A DNA stretch of 64,000 bases from an uncultured Collinsella sp. (lineage in GTDB: Bacteria > Actinomycetota > Coriobacteriia > Coriobacteriales > Coriobacteriaceae). This document shows, in pieces, positions 34,933 through 44,187 of the stretch. The notes below the pieces were generated by a model. The model had not been told where the DNA came from. It did not search any database and saw nothing but the letters and a program-made list of their open reading frames with translations. The stretch's first letter is position 1. Each line of letters opens with the position of its first letter. Position numbers and translations under genes: made by a program. The stretch spans positions 1 to 64,000 of the forward strand of contig CAAERQ010000002.1 in the NCBI GenBank assembly GCA_900758475.1. Reading direction: 5' to 3'.

Positions 34933-35762
34933 GCAAGCATTCCACCTCCGCGCTCACCATGCGCGATGCGCTCTACGAGGCTCCCGGCCCCAAGATGCGC
35001 GCCAAGATTCGCATCGGCACCGCCATCTCGCTTGTTGCCGTCGCCGTGCTCGTCGCCCTCGTGTTGCAGCGCTTTTATGTGACTGGCCAGCTTTCGGTTC
35101 ACTATTGGTTTTTCTTTACGCACCTCACCACCTGGAAGTTCCTGCTTGCCGGCTTTGAGGGCACCGTTAAAGTCGCACTCACCGCTGGCGCCATCGCGCT
35201 GGTGCTGGGCTTAGCCCTTATGCTCGGCCGTACCAGCGACATTAAGCCGCTGCAGCTGGTCTGCCGCGTGCTCACCGATTTCTTCCGCGGCGTACCGAGC
35301 CTGCTGTTCATCTACTTCTTCTTTTTGGTGCTGCCCCAGTACAAGATCGCGCTGCCGTCGTTTTGGATGCTCACACTGCCCGTCGCGCTCGCTGCGGCCG
35401 GCGTACTGGCCGAGATTTTCCGCGCCGGCGTCAATGCCGTGCCGCGCGGTCAGGTCGAGGCAGCCCAGGCGCTCGGTCTCTCCAAGGCCAAAATCACCTT
35501 TAAAATCGTGCTGCCACAGGCGATTCGCTTTATCATTCCGTCGTTGATCTCGCAACTTGTAGTCGTGGTCAAGGACACCACCGTCGCCTACGTGGTGAGC
35601 TACCCCGACCTCATGCAAAATGCCCGCGTGCTCATTACCAACTACGACGCCCTCGTGTCGGTCTACCTGGTGATCGCGGTCATCTACATCCTCATCAACG
35701 TCGCGATTAACAAGGCCGCTGTCTACGTTTCGCACAAGACCGGCGCGACCATCATCCGCTAA
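34929..35762 (+). CDS. Polar amino acid ABC permease 2
   Basis: This 277-residue partner permease has a longer N terminus (about 60 residues before the first conserved segment), then five segments and the EAA loop EAAQALGLSKAKITFKIVLPQAIRFIIPSL. It overlaps permease 1 by four bases, so the two are translationally coupled. It is GluD-like in length and sequence. Confidence 0.93.
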   Translation: MSKHSTSALTMRDALYEAPGPKMRAKIRIGTAISLVAVAVLVALVLQRFYVTGQLSVHYWFFFTHLTTWKFLLAGFEGTVKVALTAGAIALVLGLALMLGRTSDIKPLQLVCRVLTDFFRGVPSLLFIYFFFLVLPQYKIALPSFWMLTLPVALAAAGVLAEIFRAGVNAVPRGQVEAAQALGLSKAKITFKIVLPQAIRFIIPSLISQLVVVVKDTTVAYVVSYPDLMQNARVLITNYDALVSVYLVIAVIYILINVAINKAAVYVSHKTGATIIR

Positions 35763-35798
35763 CGCTTTACCATTTCGAGTCATAAGGAGCCGAGCACC

Positions 35799-36563
<765 letters not shown>

Positions 36564-36574
36564 CCAGACCGCCC

Positions 36575-36608
36575 CGTGGGACAAATCCATTGAAAGTGTT
36601 GTCCCACG
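36575..36608 (+). terminator. Hairpin after ABC operon
   Basis: CGTGGGACAA and TTGTCCCACG are perfect 10-base arms separated by 14 bases. No strong T-run follows (TCTCTC), so it is a likely but imperfect terminator. The arm itself contains GGGACA. Confidence 0.6.
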
Positions 36609-36651
36609 TCTCTCATGTGCCCTGTCACCTTCAGATTCGAAAGCAACACCT

Positions 36652-37461
36652 ATGATCGGAACTCGCACTTCATCGTCATACACCCCGCACGTCGACGTCG
36701 CCCCCGCCGACCGCCCACTCATCCTCGTCGCGCCGCGCTGGGAAGAGGCGAAGCCGTTTTTGAGCGAGACGCTCTCCCCCAACGAGGAGATCGCCAGCGT
36801 CTTTGTCGATGCCATCCTTGCCGCCGGCGGCCTGCCGCTGCAGATGTCCATCACCGAGGACATTGAGGTCATCCGTCATTACGTCGATATCGCCGACGGC
36901 ATCGCCATTCCCGGCGGCCCCGATGTCAATCCCAAACGTTGGGGCGATGATCGACCCTACGACCCCACCCTCTGCTGCGAGATCCGCGATAGCTTTGAGT
37001 TTAAGCTGGTCGGCGAGGTGCTACGCGCCAAAAAGCCGCTCTTTACCACCTGCCGTGGCACGCAGCTGCTCAACGTCGCCACCGGCGGCACCCTGTGCAT
37101 GGACGTGCCGAGCCTGGGCGCGCGCGAGGGTCGCACACAGTGGCGCCACACCCACGTGCTCAACGACCCTGTGCATCCCGTCGAGGTTGTGCCGGGCTCG
37201 CTGCTGGAGCGCGCGGTTGGCGGGCACAGGCTGATCCAGACCAACTCGGCACATCACTGCTGCGTCGATCGTCTGGGTAAGAGCACGCGCTTGGTCGCCA
37301 AGGCAACCGACGGCGTTCCCGAGTGCATCGAAGTCGAAGGCCAGCCGTTCTGCCTGGGCGTGCAATGGCATCCTGAATACACGTGGAAGACGCTCGAGAC
37401 CGACTTTAACCTGTGGAAGTCGTTTATCGAGGCAGCGGCAAAGGTTAAGCAGGCTCGCTAG
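36652..37461 (+). CDS. Class I glutamine amidotransferase-like (C26) hydrolase
   Basis: This 269-residue peptidase C26 protein has IPGGPDVNP, the nucleophile TTCRGTQLLNVATGG (Cys near residue 130) and the His-Glu pair in GVQWHPEYT. It belongs to the gamma-glutamyl-gamma-aminobutyrate hydrolase (PuuD) group, which cleaves gamma-glutamyl amides. It comes directly after the glutamate-type importer, so it may release glutamate from imported gamma-glutamyl compounds (inference). Confidence 0.9.
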   Translation: MIGTRTSSSYTPHVDVAPADRPLILVAPRWEEAKPFLSETLSPNEEIASVFVDAILAAGGLPLQMSITEDIEVIRHYVDIADGIAIPGGPDVNPKRWGDDRPYDPTLCCEIRDSFEFKLVGEVLRAKKPLFTTCRGTQLLNVATGGTLCMDVPSLGAREGRTQWRHTHVLNDPVHPVEVVPGSLLERAVGGHRLIQTNSAHHCCVDRLGKSTRLVAKATDGVPECIEVEGQPFCLGVQWHPEYTWKTLETDFNLWKSFIEAAAKVKQAR

Positions 37462-37482
37462 CTAACGAATCGCACAACAGAC

Positions 37483-37526
37483 AAGGGTGCCCCGCCGGCC
37501 ACATGGTCCGACGGGGCACCCTTTTG
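37483..37526 (+). terminator. C26 hydrolase terminator
   Basis: AAGGGTGCCCCG and CGGGGCACCCTT are perfect 12-base arms, then TTTGCC. It can act in both directions and also ends the minus-strand Hpt gene. Confidence 0.9.
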
Positions 37527-37566
37527 CCTATATGCGGCAGGCACACAGCCCAAGGCCCGCAAGCTC

Positions 37567-37923
37567 TTATTCAGCCGCCTCGCGCAGGGCCGACATCGTA
37601 GCCGCATATTGCTGCTGCAGCGCATGCATTCCCTCGCGAGCGCCATCAACGGCATCGGCGCCGCGCAGCGCCTCGGTCACCACGACCGCCGGCTCGTACA
37701 GATTATCGAATCCCAGGTTCTGGCTCACGCCCTTGAGCGTGTGCGCTGCCATAAACGCACCCTCGGCGTCTCCCGCCGCCATGGCGGCCTCCAGCTTGTC
37801 CATGCTCTCGTCATCCAAAAACTTGAGGGCAAAGCGGGCGAGCATTTCCTCGCCCATCAGCCGAGTGCACGCGTCATCATAATTGGCGCCGATCTTCTCA
37901 TACGCCTCACGCATGGAAATCAT
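37567..37923 (-). CDS. Hpt phosphotransfer domain protein
   Basis: This 118-residue all-helical protein is a single Hpt domain with the phospho-accepting His in FMAAHTLKGVSQNLGF (His near residue 60). It relays phosphate between a kinase and a receiver domain. It follows directly after the GGDEF/REC/HD-GYP gene (24-base gap), so its receiver partner is probably the REC domain of that protein. No histidine kinase is encoded in this window. Confidence 0.92.
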   Translation of the reverse strand: MISMREAYEKIGANYDDACTRLMGEEMLARFALKFLDDESMDKLEAAMAAGDAEGAFMAAHTLKGVSQNLGFDNLYEPAVVVTEALRGADAVDGAREGMHALQQQYAATMSALREAAE

Positions 37924-37947
37924 GGATTAAAAACTCCTTTGGTCAAA

Positions 37948-39828
37948 CTAAATCGTGGGAAACGCGACGACATCGGCGGGGCGTGCCAACGTCTCGGCAA
38001 TTTGGTCTTGCACCTCGAGCAGGCAATCGAGCAGCAGCGGGTTAAAGGTGCCGCACTTACCGTCCAGGATCATCTGAATTGCCTCCTTGTGCGGGATAGC
38101 GTCCTTGTACACGCGCACGCTCGTCAGAGCATCGTACACGTCGGCCACCGAAACCACCTGTGCGGCAATGGGAATTTCGTCGCCCTTAAGGCCATCGGGA
38201 TAACCCTTGCCGTCCCAGCGCTCGTGATGCCAACGCGCAATCTGGTACGCATATTCCATAAGCGCATTGCCGGCGTGATGGCTACCCAGCTCAAGCAGCA
38301 TGTCGGCGCCGATCGTGGTATGCGTCTTCATAATCTCGAACTCCTCGGACGTAAGGCGCCCGGGTTTGTTGAGAATCGCATCGTCAATCGACATCTTGCC
38401 GATATCGTGCAGCGCCGAAGCCAGAGCAATCGTGGAGCGCTCCTCATTGTCGAGGGAGATCGCGCCGCTACGCTGGACCAGACAGCCAAGCAGCAGCTCG
38501 GTCAGCTTTTCGATGTTCGTAACGTGCCTGCCGCTCTCTCCGTTGCGAAGCTCCATGACGCCAGCCATGATGTCGATGAGCATGCGACTGTTCTTGACGC
38601 GCTCGTTGTACTGCTGGGACAGCAGGCTCGTCAGGCGGCGCTGTTTGGCGTATAGGCGGATGGTGTTGCTTACACGGCGGCGCACGACACGGGAGTCAAA
38701 CGGGCGGTTGATATAGTCCGAGGCGCCCAGCTCGTACGCGCGCAGAACCATATCCTCGGAATCTTCGCTCGAAATCATGATGACAGGTAGATTGTCACTA
38801 ACCGATCGGCGCGACAGACCGGCCAGCACCTCAAAGCCGCTTATGCCCGGCATGACAATATCCAGCAGCACGAGCGACAACTCATCACCATAGCGGTCGA
38901 CCATGTCGAGCGCCGTACGACCGTTGTCGGCCTCGAGGATGCAATACTCGTCCTTGAGCATCTCGCTGAGAATGACTCGGTTCATCTCGGAGTCATCGAC
39001 AATAAGCACCAAAGGCCTTTCGCTTTGGAAGGCCTCGATGGAATCGGCATCGGTCACGACCGTACCGGCTTTTGCCTTAGCGCGGCTCAGTAACTGGACA
39101 GCGCGGCCAACGCCCTCATCGACCGTCTCGCCATGAATGCGAACGCCACCAACACATGCCGTCAAGCTCACGTACTCATGGCCCGGAATAATCGTGGAAC
39201 GAACGGCATCGGACACCTGATGCAGGCGACGGGTGAAGTCATCGGAGGGAATATTGGGCATGACAACCACAAACTTGTCGCAGCCATAGCGCACAAGCTC
39301 GTCAGTCGAACGGATTCCGCTGCGCATGGCTGTCGCCACAGCACCGAGCGCAAGGTCGCCGGCATGACGGCCACACGTATCGTTGAAGACCCTAAAATCA
39401 TCAAGGTCGATCATCGCAACGCCGGCATTCATGCGGGCGCTTCGGAGCTTTTCCTCGTAATACCGGCGATTATGCACGCTCGTCAGCACGTCGGTGTAGA
39501 CAAGGTCCTCTTCTGCAGCCTCTTGCCCATCGATCGGACGCACCATCAGCAGGACATGAGGCTTGCCCTCGACCTTCAGAGGGCGCAGATGGGCACGGTA
39601 CTCAACGCCATCGTTGAGCAGTTGCTCCGACACCTCATCGGAATCTGCCAAGGCCTCAAGACTCGACTGGCGCAGGCAAGGGCAGCGATCACCGGCGAGC
39701 AGGCAGTTAGGCTCGCTCTTAATCTGATCGGCCGACAGTAAGCGTACCACGGGGTAGGTCTTCGCGACACGGGCGACCTCGGCGGCAGCCTCCTCGTCGG
39801 TTAGATTGACCTCGTGATTATTGAGCAT
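37948..39828 (-). CDS. GGDEF-REC-HD-GYP response regulator
   Basis: This 626-residue protein has an N-terminal region of about 105 residues with several Cys. A diguanylate-cyclase-like domain (about 110-260) follows, in which the active-site motif reads RYGCDKF rather than RYGGDEF, so synthesis of c-di-GMP is probably lost. A receiver domain (about 270-390) has the DD pair and phospho-Asp in LVLLDIVMPG. Last is an HD-GYP phosphodiesterase (about 410-600) with LHDIGKMSI and HHERWDGKGYPDGLKGDEIP intact. Likely role: phosphorylation-controlled c-di-GMP breakdown. The ATG has GAAAGGG upstream. Having the receiver in the middle is unusual. Confidence 0.93.
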   Translation of the reverse strand: MLNNHEVNLTDEEAAAEVARVAKTYPVVRLLSADQIKSEPNCLLAGDRCPCLRQSSLEALADSDEVSEQLLNDGVEYRAHLRPLKVEGKPHVLLMVRPIDGQEAAEEDLVYTDVLTSVHNRRYYEEKLRSARMNAGVAMIDLDDFRVFNDTCGRHAGDLALGAVATAMRSGIRSTDELVRYGCDKFVVVMPNIPSDDFTRRLHQVSDAVRSTIIPGHEYVSLTACVGGVRIHGETVDEGVGRAVQLLSRAKAKAGTVVTDADSIEAFQSERPLVLIVDDSEMNRVILSEMLKDEYCILEADNGRTALDMVDRYGDELSLVLLDIVMPGISGFEVLAGLSRRSVSDNLPVIMISSEDSEDMVLRAYELGASDYINRPFDSRVVRRRVSNTIRLYAKQRRLTSLLSQQYNERVKNSRMLIDIMAGVMELRNGESGRHVTNIEKLTELLLGCLVQRSGAISLDNEERSTIALASALHDIGKMSIDDAILNKPGRLTSEEFEIMKTHTTIGADMLLELGSHHAGNALMEYAYQIARWHHERWDGKGYPDGLKGDEIPIAAQVVSVADVYDALTSVRVYKDAIPHKEAIQMILDGKCGTFNPLLLDCLLEVQDQIAETLARPADVVAFPTI

Positions 39829-40039
39829 ATGGGGCCCTTTCGATAGCTTCGCATGGTAGCGGTGGGTTCCAAATGTTACAAGGGTAACACCTTGCCGATG
39901 CAGGTAAGCACGTAAATGCTGTTACATTTTTATGAGTTGGCAGACGGCGCGATTGCAGCCGCAGACGTGAGGTTTTGAACACATTTGTTAACAATGCCGA
40001 AACGTTTGCGGATGAAGCCTGCTTTGGCTATTGCGGGTG

Positions 40040-40837
40040 TTAGAGCCCCAGGATGCCAAGGACAGTCTGGGCAGCCGCTCCCGGGCGATCGCGCAGGCCG
40101 TTGTGCGCGCCGGGAACCATTACGAGTGGACAGTCCAAAAGCTCAGCCGCCACCCTTGTGCCCGCCTCGCGAGGCGTGCCAATCGAGAGCTCGCCCAGGA
40201 GCACGGCGGCCACCGTTTTCGACGCACGAACGCTATCCCAATCGGGAACGCAGGTCATAGTAATCCCGTATTCGTTTGCCATGAAGCTGCGGCCGTTGCG
40301 CAGGGCATGCTTGGCTTCTGCCTCGGTTAACTTGGGGGCCTCAGGGTCCGAATCGCCGATGGCGCCCAGGAAGGCCCGTAATGCCCTGGAGACCTTTCCC
40401 GCGGCGATCATCTCGAGCAAAACCGGGGCCGCGCCCAGACCGGCACCCTCATCCGTCACGGCGGGTTCATGCAGGATCGCACGCGAGATTATGGCGGGGT
40501 TTGCACGGAGAAGCTCCAGAGTCACCAGCGTACCGGCACTGTGCGCGAGCACGTTTGCCGGAGTGCCAATATGCTCGATAACGGCCTGCAGGTCGGCGGC
40601 CTGGACGGCGAGGTCGTAGCGTCCGTCTGCAGCGTCGCCGCTCTCGCCGCAACCGCGCCGGTCGTAGGTAATGACGCGATAGTCACAGGCGAGCTCGCGG
40701 GCGATGGCGTCAAAAAAGACGCCGTCGACGCAGGCACCGTGCACGCAAACCAAGGCGGGTGCATCGGACGATACAACCGGGCCGGCATACACGCGGCAGG
40801 CGATCGTAGTGCCCGCATTCTCGACCGTAAAATCCAT
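40040..40837 (-). CDS. Alpha/beta hydrolase
   Basis: This 265-residue alpha/beta hydrolase has the oxyanion-hole VCVHGACVDG, nucleophile elbow LAHSAGT (Ser near residue 96), an acid in the VPDWDSVRA region and the catalytic His in VPGAHNGL. YDRRGCGESGDA matches typical esterase/lyase members (RsbQ/MhpC type). Substrate is unknown. It is a single gene. The ORF fits the family length. Confidence 0.88.
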   Translation of the reverse strand: MDFTVENAGTTIACRVYAGPVVSSDAPALVCVHGACVDGVFFDAIARELACDYRVITYDRRGCGESGDAADGRYDLAVQAADLQAVIEHIGTPANVLAHSAGTLVTLELLRANPAIISRAILHEPAVTDEGAGLGAAPVLLEMIAAGKVSRALRAFLGAIGDSDPEAPKLTEAEAKHALRNGRSFMANEYGITMTCVPDWDSVRASKTVAAVLLGELSIGTPREAGTRVAAELLDCPLVMVPGAHNGLRDRPGAAAQTVLGILGL

Positions 40838-41062
40838 GTTGTGCCCCCATCATCAACGCCCATCCAGTTGTACATCGGTACGGTTGGATGGACCCGCATT
40901 TCCTTACGCCTTGTTAACAGATTAACTGTACCCGACCCGATACCTTTCATGACGCGGCATCGAAGGCAGAGTTAAAAAACGAAACCTGCAAAGCACAAGC
41001 CCGGACCATACGTTGGAGCCGATGCTATGCTTAAGGTTAATTGTCTTGAGGAGCATATGCCT

Positions 41063-41839
41063 ATGTCTACGTTTTTGAATGCCAGCCCCATCTTTGGGCC
41101 CGTTCGTAGCCGTCGCCTTGGTCTCTCGCTCGGCGTCAACATGATGCCGGCCAGCGGCAAAATCTGCACGTTCGACTGCATCTACTGCGAGAACGGTCTC
41201 AACGCCGAGCGCCCCTGCCACGAGCCGTACAACACAGCTGCCGTGGTACTCGACGCGCTCGAGGCAAAGCTGCGCGAGATGGCAGCCGAGGGCGAGCTCC
41301 CCGATGTAATCACGTTTGCCGGCAACGGCGAGCCCACCGCCGCACCGGAGTTTCCGCAGGCCATCGCCGGCGCCGTCGCGCTGCGCGACGAGCTTGCCCC
41401 AAACTCCAAGATCGCCGTGCTCTCCAACGGCACGCGCGCCGACCGTCCCCAGGTACACGATGCGCTCATGATGGTCGACGACAACATCCTCAAGCTCGAT
41501 ACGGTCGACCCGGCATTTATCCAGCTGCTCGACCAGCCCGTTGGCCCCTACGATGTAGAGCACCAGATCGAGACGTTCGCGAGCTTTAACGGTCATGTCA
41601 TTATCCAGACGATCTTTTTGACCGGCAAGTATCAGGGCAAGCTCATCGACAACACCGGCGAGGAATACGTTGCCCCATGGCTCGCGGCACTCGAGCGCAT
41701 TCGTCCGCAGGAGGCGACCATCTACACGGTGGCGCGCGAGACACCGGTCGCCGGCCTTGCCAAAGCGGCGCCCGAGGTGCTCGACACGATCGCCGCACGC
41801 GTGCGCGCCCTCGGCATTCCCTGCCAGGTGAGCTACTAG
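41063..41839 (+). CDS. Radical SAM protein
   Basis: This radical SAM protein of about 258 residues has the cluster motif CTFDCIYC (C-x3-C-x2-C), followed by TFAGNGEPTAAPEF and AVLSNGT. It matches the small family of radical SAM proteins of unknown function next to MoaA/pyruvate-formate-lyase-activase relatives. The start is ATG 41063 or 41057, both after TGAGGAG; spacing favours 41063. It is monocistronic. The NifU-domain scaffold at 9999 could help load its cluster. Confidence 0.88.
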   Translation: MSTFLNASPIFGPVRSRRLGLSLGVNMMPASGKICTFDCIYCENGLNAERPCHEPYNTAAVVLDALEAKLREMAAEGELPDVITFAGNGEPTAAPEFPQAIAGAVALRDELAPNSKIAVLSNGTRADRPQVHDALMMVDDNILKLDTVDPAFIQLLDQPVGPYDVEHQIETFASFNGHVIIQTIFLTGKYQGKLIDNTGEEYVAPWLAALERIRPQEATIYTVARETPVAGLAKAAPEVLDTIAARVRALGIPCQVSY

Positions 41840-41880
41840 CAAAACCACGCAGCAGCTAGCACCCGCCATCCCGCTCCATC

Positions 41881-41947
41881 AGTTGCGGTGATATAGTTCC
41901 TATTTGTGCTGTTAAACCGCTTAAATCGGAACTATATCACCGCAACT
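41881..41947. repeat. GTTGCGG terminal-inverted-repeat element, copy A
   Basis: The perfect 20-base arms AGTTGCGGTGATATAGTTCC and its complement surround a 27-base loop. Copies B (49304) and C (50526) have the same arms but different loops. This copy lies between the radical SAM gene and map, just ahead of a TATACT promoter element. Confidence 0.9.
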
Positions 41948-41999
41948 TTTATGGACGCGTGGGTGGGCTATACTAGCTGCGAATGAAAGGAAGTTAGCC

Positions 42000-42887
42000 A
42001 TGTTTGACAACGGACCCGTACCCGGCCGCAACGATACTTGCTGGTGCGGCAGCGGCAAAAAATATAAGAAATGCCATAGCGCTTTTGATGAGCGCCTCGA
42101 GCGCTTGTGGGAAGAGGGCTGGGAGGTCCTGCCCCGCACGCTCTACAAGACGCCCGCCGACATCGAGGGCATCAAGCGCTCCGCCGCCATCAACGTGGGC
42201 GTGCTCGACTACGTAGGCGAGCACATCGCCGCGGGCATGACCACCAACCAGATCGACCAGATGATCTACGACTACACCGTCGAGCACGGTGGCACGCCGG
42301 CCGACCTCAACTACGAGGGCTACCCCAAGAGCGTGTGCACCTCGATCAATGACGTGGTCTGCCACGGCATCCCCTGCGATACGGACGTGCTGCACGAGGG
42401 CGACATCATCAACGTGGACTGCTCCACGATCCTAGACGGCTACTTTAGCGACTCGAGCCGCATGTTCTGCATCGGCGAGGTCTCGGCCGAGCGCCAGCGC
42501 TTGGTCGACGTCGCCCGCGCCAGCGTGGAGGCGGGTCTGGCAGCCGTCAAGCCATGGCTGCCGCTGTCCGTTATGGCCGAGGCCGTACAAAAGACGGTCG
42601 AGGACGCCGGCTTTAGCGTGGTGCGCGAGTACGGCGGACACGGCATCGGTAAGGAGTTCCACGAGGACCCGTTTGTGGGCTTTACCACCGAGGCACCCGA
42701 TGTGGACACCATCATGGCTCCGGGCATGGTCTTTACCATCGAGCCCATGGTCAATGCCGGATCGCCCGACATCAAGATTAGCAAGGGTGACGGCTGGTGC
42801 GTGCGCACCAAGGACGGCAGCGATTCGGCCCAGTGCGAGGTACAGCTCGTGGTGACCGAGGACGGCTACGAGCTGCTGAGCTGGTAG
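42000..42887 (+). CDS. map: Methionine aminopeptidase with SEC-C zinc motif
   Basis: This 295-residue type I methionine aminopeptidase carries an N-terminal SEC-C motif (GRNDTCWCGSGKKYKKCH, residues 9-26) that should bind zinc and the ribosome or SecB-like partners. The catalytic domain has metal ligands in NVDCST, DSSRMF, YGGHGIGKEFHEDP, TIEPM and CEVQLVV. It removes the initiator Met of new proteins. AAGGAAG precedes the ATG. The SEC-C fusion is common in clostridia and Actinobacteria. Confidence 0.96.
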   Translation: MFDNGPVPGRNDTCWCGSGKKYKKCHSAFDERLERLWEEGWEVLPRTLYKTPADIEGIKRSAAINVGVLDYVGEHIAAGMTTNQIDQMIYDYTVEHGGTPADLNYEGYPKSVCTSINDVVCHGIPCDTDVLHEGDIINVDCSTILDGYFSDSSRMFCIGEVSAERQRLVDVARASVEAGLAAVKPWLPLSVMAEAVQKTVEDAGFSVVREYGGHGIGKEFHEDPFVGFTTEAPDVDTIMAPGMVFTIEPMVNAGSPDIKISKGDGWCVRTKDGSDSAQCEVQLVVTEDGYELLSW

Positions 42888-42896
42888 CCGTGGATG

Positions 42897-42940
42897 CGCC
42901 GGATGCTGACGGGCACGCTCGTCTTGCATCCGGCGTTTTT
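42897..42940 (+). terminator. map terminator
   Basis: CGCCGGATGC pairs with GCATCCGGCG, then TTTTTATTTG. Confidence 0.9.
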
Positions 42941-42947
42941 ATTTGAA

Positions 42948-42998
42948 CGTTTTGCCTGATAAAACCTGCCAAAATAAACCTGTCCCCTTTTGGCAGGT
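42948..42998. repeat. Dispersed GGGACAGG-loop palindrome, copy 3
   Basis: CGTTTTGCCTGATAAAA, then arms CCTGCCAAAA and TTTTGGCAGG around TAAACCTGTCCCC. It lies in the 5' leader of the following dehydrogenase, whose ribosome site starts about 5 bases later. It also follows the map terminator. Confidence 0.9.
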
Positions 42999-43017
42999 CG
43001 AGCGGAGAGGACTGCTT

Positions 43018-43953
43018 GTGAACATCCTGGTTTTGCTGCCCGTCAATGACCGCCATCGCGCAATTCTTGAGTCGAGCGCTCCGGGCGAGGACTTTATCTA
43101 CACGAGCTCCGACGCCGCCACGCGCGAGCAGGTCGCCGATGCCGACGTGATCTTGGGCAACATCGACCCTGACATGCTCACGGCATGCGAACATCTCCAG
43201 CTGTTGCAATTGCAGACCGCTGGCTATGACGATTACTTGGCCGCCGGCACCGTGCCGGTCGACGCCAAATTGTCTTGCTCGGTGGGCGCCTACGGCCAGG
43301 CCGTAAGCGAGCACATGTTTGCCATGGTCCTTTCCATGATGAAGCGCCTGCCCGGCTACCAGGACTTGCAGCGCGAGCATCGCTGGGAGGATTTGGGCCC
43401 GGTTACCTCGCTCAATAACGCCAACGTGCTGGTGCTGGGCGCGGGCGATATCGGCGGCCACTTTGCCACGCTCTGCCGCAGTATGGGTGCGCACGTCCGC
43501 GGCATCAAGCGCCATCCGCTCGTCTACCCCATTGTGTTTGAGGACATGGACGGCATGGATGCCCTGCCTGAGCGCCTGGCCGAGGCGGACGTCGTCGCAT
43601 CCTTTATGCCCAGCACGCCCGAGACCCGCGGCCTGGCGAACGCCGAGTTCTTCGCCGCGATGAGGCCGGGTGCCTTCTTTGCCAACGGCGGCCGCGGCGA
43701 TCTTGCGGTTGCCGACGATTTAGTTGCCGCTCTGGAGTCGGGACATCTCGCCGGCGCCGCGGTCGACGTCACCGACCCCGAGCCGCTGCCTGAGACAAGC
43801 CCCCTGTGGGATGCGCCTAACATGCTCATTACGCCGCATATCTCGGGCTGGTTCCACTTGGAGGCTACGCTCAACAATGTGGTCGACATTGCCGCGGAGA
43901 ACTTGCGTCATCTGCAAGCGGGTGAGACGCTCCGCCGTTGGATCGAACACTAG
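43018..43953 (+). CDS. D-isomer-specific 2-hydroxyacid dehydrogenase
   Basis: This NAD-dependent 2-hydroxyacid dehydrogenase has about 311 residues. It has the Rossmann motif VLVLGAGDIGGHFATL, the substrate Arg in NGGRGDLAV, Glu in VTDPEPLPE and the catalytic His in TPHISGWF. It resembles the DdlA/phosphoglycerate dehydrogenase-like group; substrate is unknown. The start is GTG 43018 after GGAGAGG; the upstream frame from 42943 runs through the repeat and is not used. Confidence 0.92.
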   Translation: MNILVLLPVNDRHRAILESSAPGEDFIYTSSDAATREQVADADVILGNIDPDMLTACEHLQLLQLQTAGYDDYLAAGTVPVDAKLSCSVGAYGQAVSEHMFAMVLSMMKRLPGYQDLQREHRWEDLGPVTSLNNANVLVLGAGDIGGHFATLCRSMGAHVRGIKRHPLVYPIVFEDMDGMDALPERLAEADVVASFMPSTPETRGLANAEFFAAMRPGAFFANGGRGDLAVADDLVAALESGHLAGAAVDVTDPEPLPETSPLWDAPNMLITPHISGWFHLEATLNNVVDIAAENLRHLQAGETLRRWIEH

Positions 43954-43956
43954 GGT

Positions 43957-43980
43957 TCCGCCGTTCTAACGAACGGCGGA
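43957..43980. terminator. Dyad after dehydrogenase gene
   Basis: CCGCCGTTC and GAACGGCGG are perfect arms with a 4-base loop, four bases after the stop. No T-run follows. Confidence 0.6.
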
Positions 43981-43994
43981 CCGGTCGACGCTGC

Positions 43995-44092
43995 GAGCCC
44001 GTCTGGACGGCAATCTGCCTTTCAATCGTCGGGCATGGCCAGAAGGCCAATGCCCTCCTCTTTCAAGGCACCTTGCTCGACCAGACGGGCTC
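43995..44092. repeat. Nested palindrome N9
   Basis: Outer arms GAGCCCGTCTGG and CCAGACGGGCTC lie 74 bases apart and enclose an inner stem GGGCAT.GGCC AGAA GGCC.ATGCCC. The right outer arm overlaps the first copy of a 31-base direct repeat. Confidence 0.7.
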
Positions 44093-44174
44093 TCGCTGAC
44101 TTTTGTTCAACCTGCGGCGCTTTGCTGGCGCGGCCCTACCTGTGGGCTCTCGCTGACTTTTGTTCGACCTGTGG
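44087..44174. repeat. 31-base direct repeat pair
   Basis: GGGCTCTCGCTGACTTTTGT plus TC[A/G]ACCTG[C/T]GG occurs at 44087-44117 and at 44144-44174 with two differences, a 57-base period. It lies just 3' of the PIN toxin gene. It includes ACCTGCGG, the complement of the N1-N3 core motif. Confidence 0.85.
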
Positions 44175-44187
44175 GGTCTTCAAATTG

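Noticed and set aside
44087..44174. Possible two-repeat CRISPR
   Set aside because: Only two copies of a non-palindromic 31-mer with a 26-base gap; no cas genes nearby.
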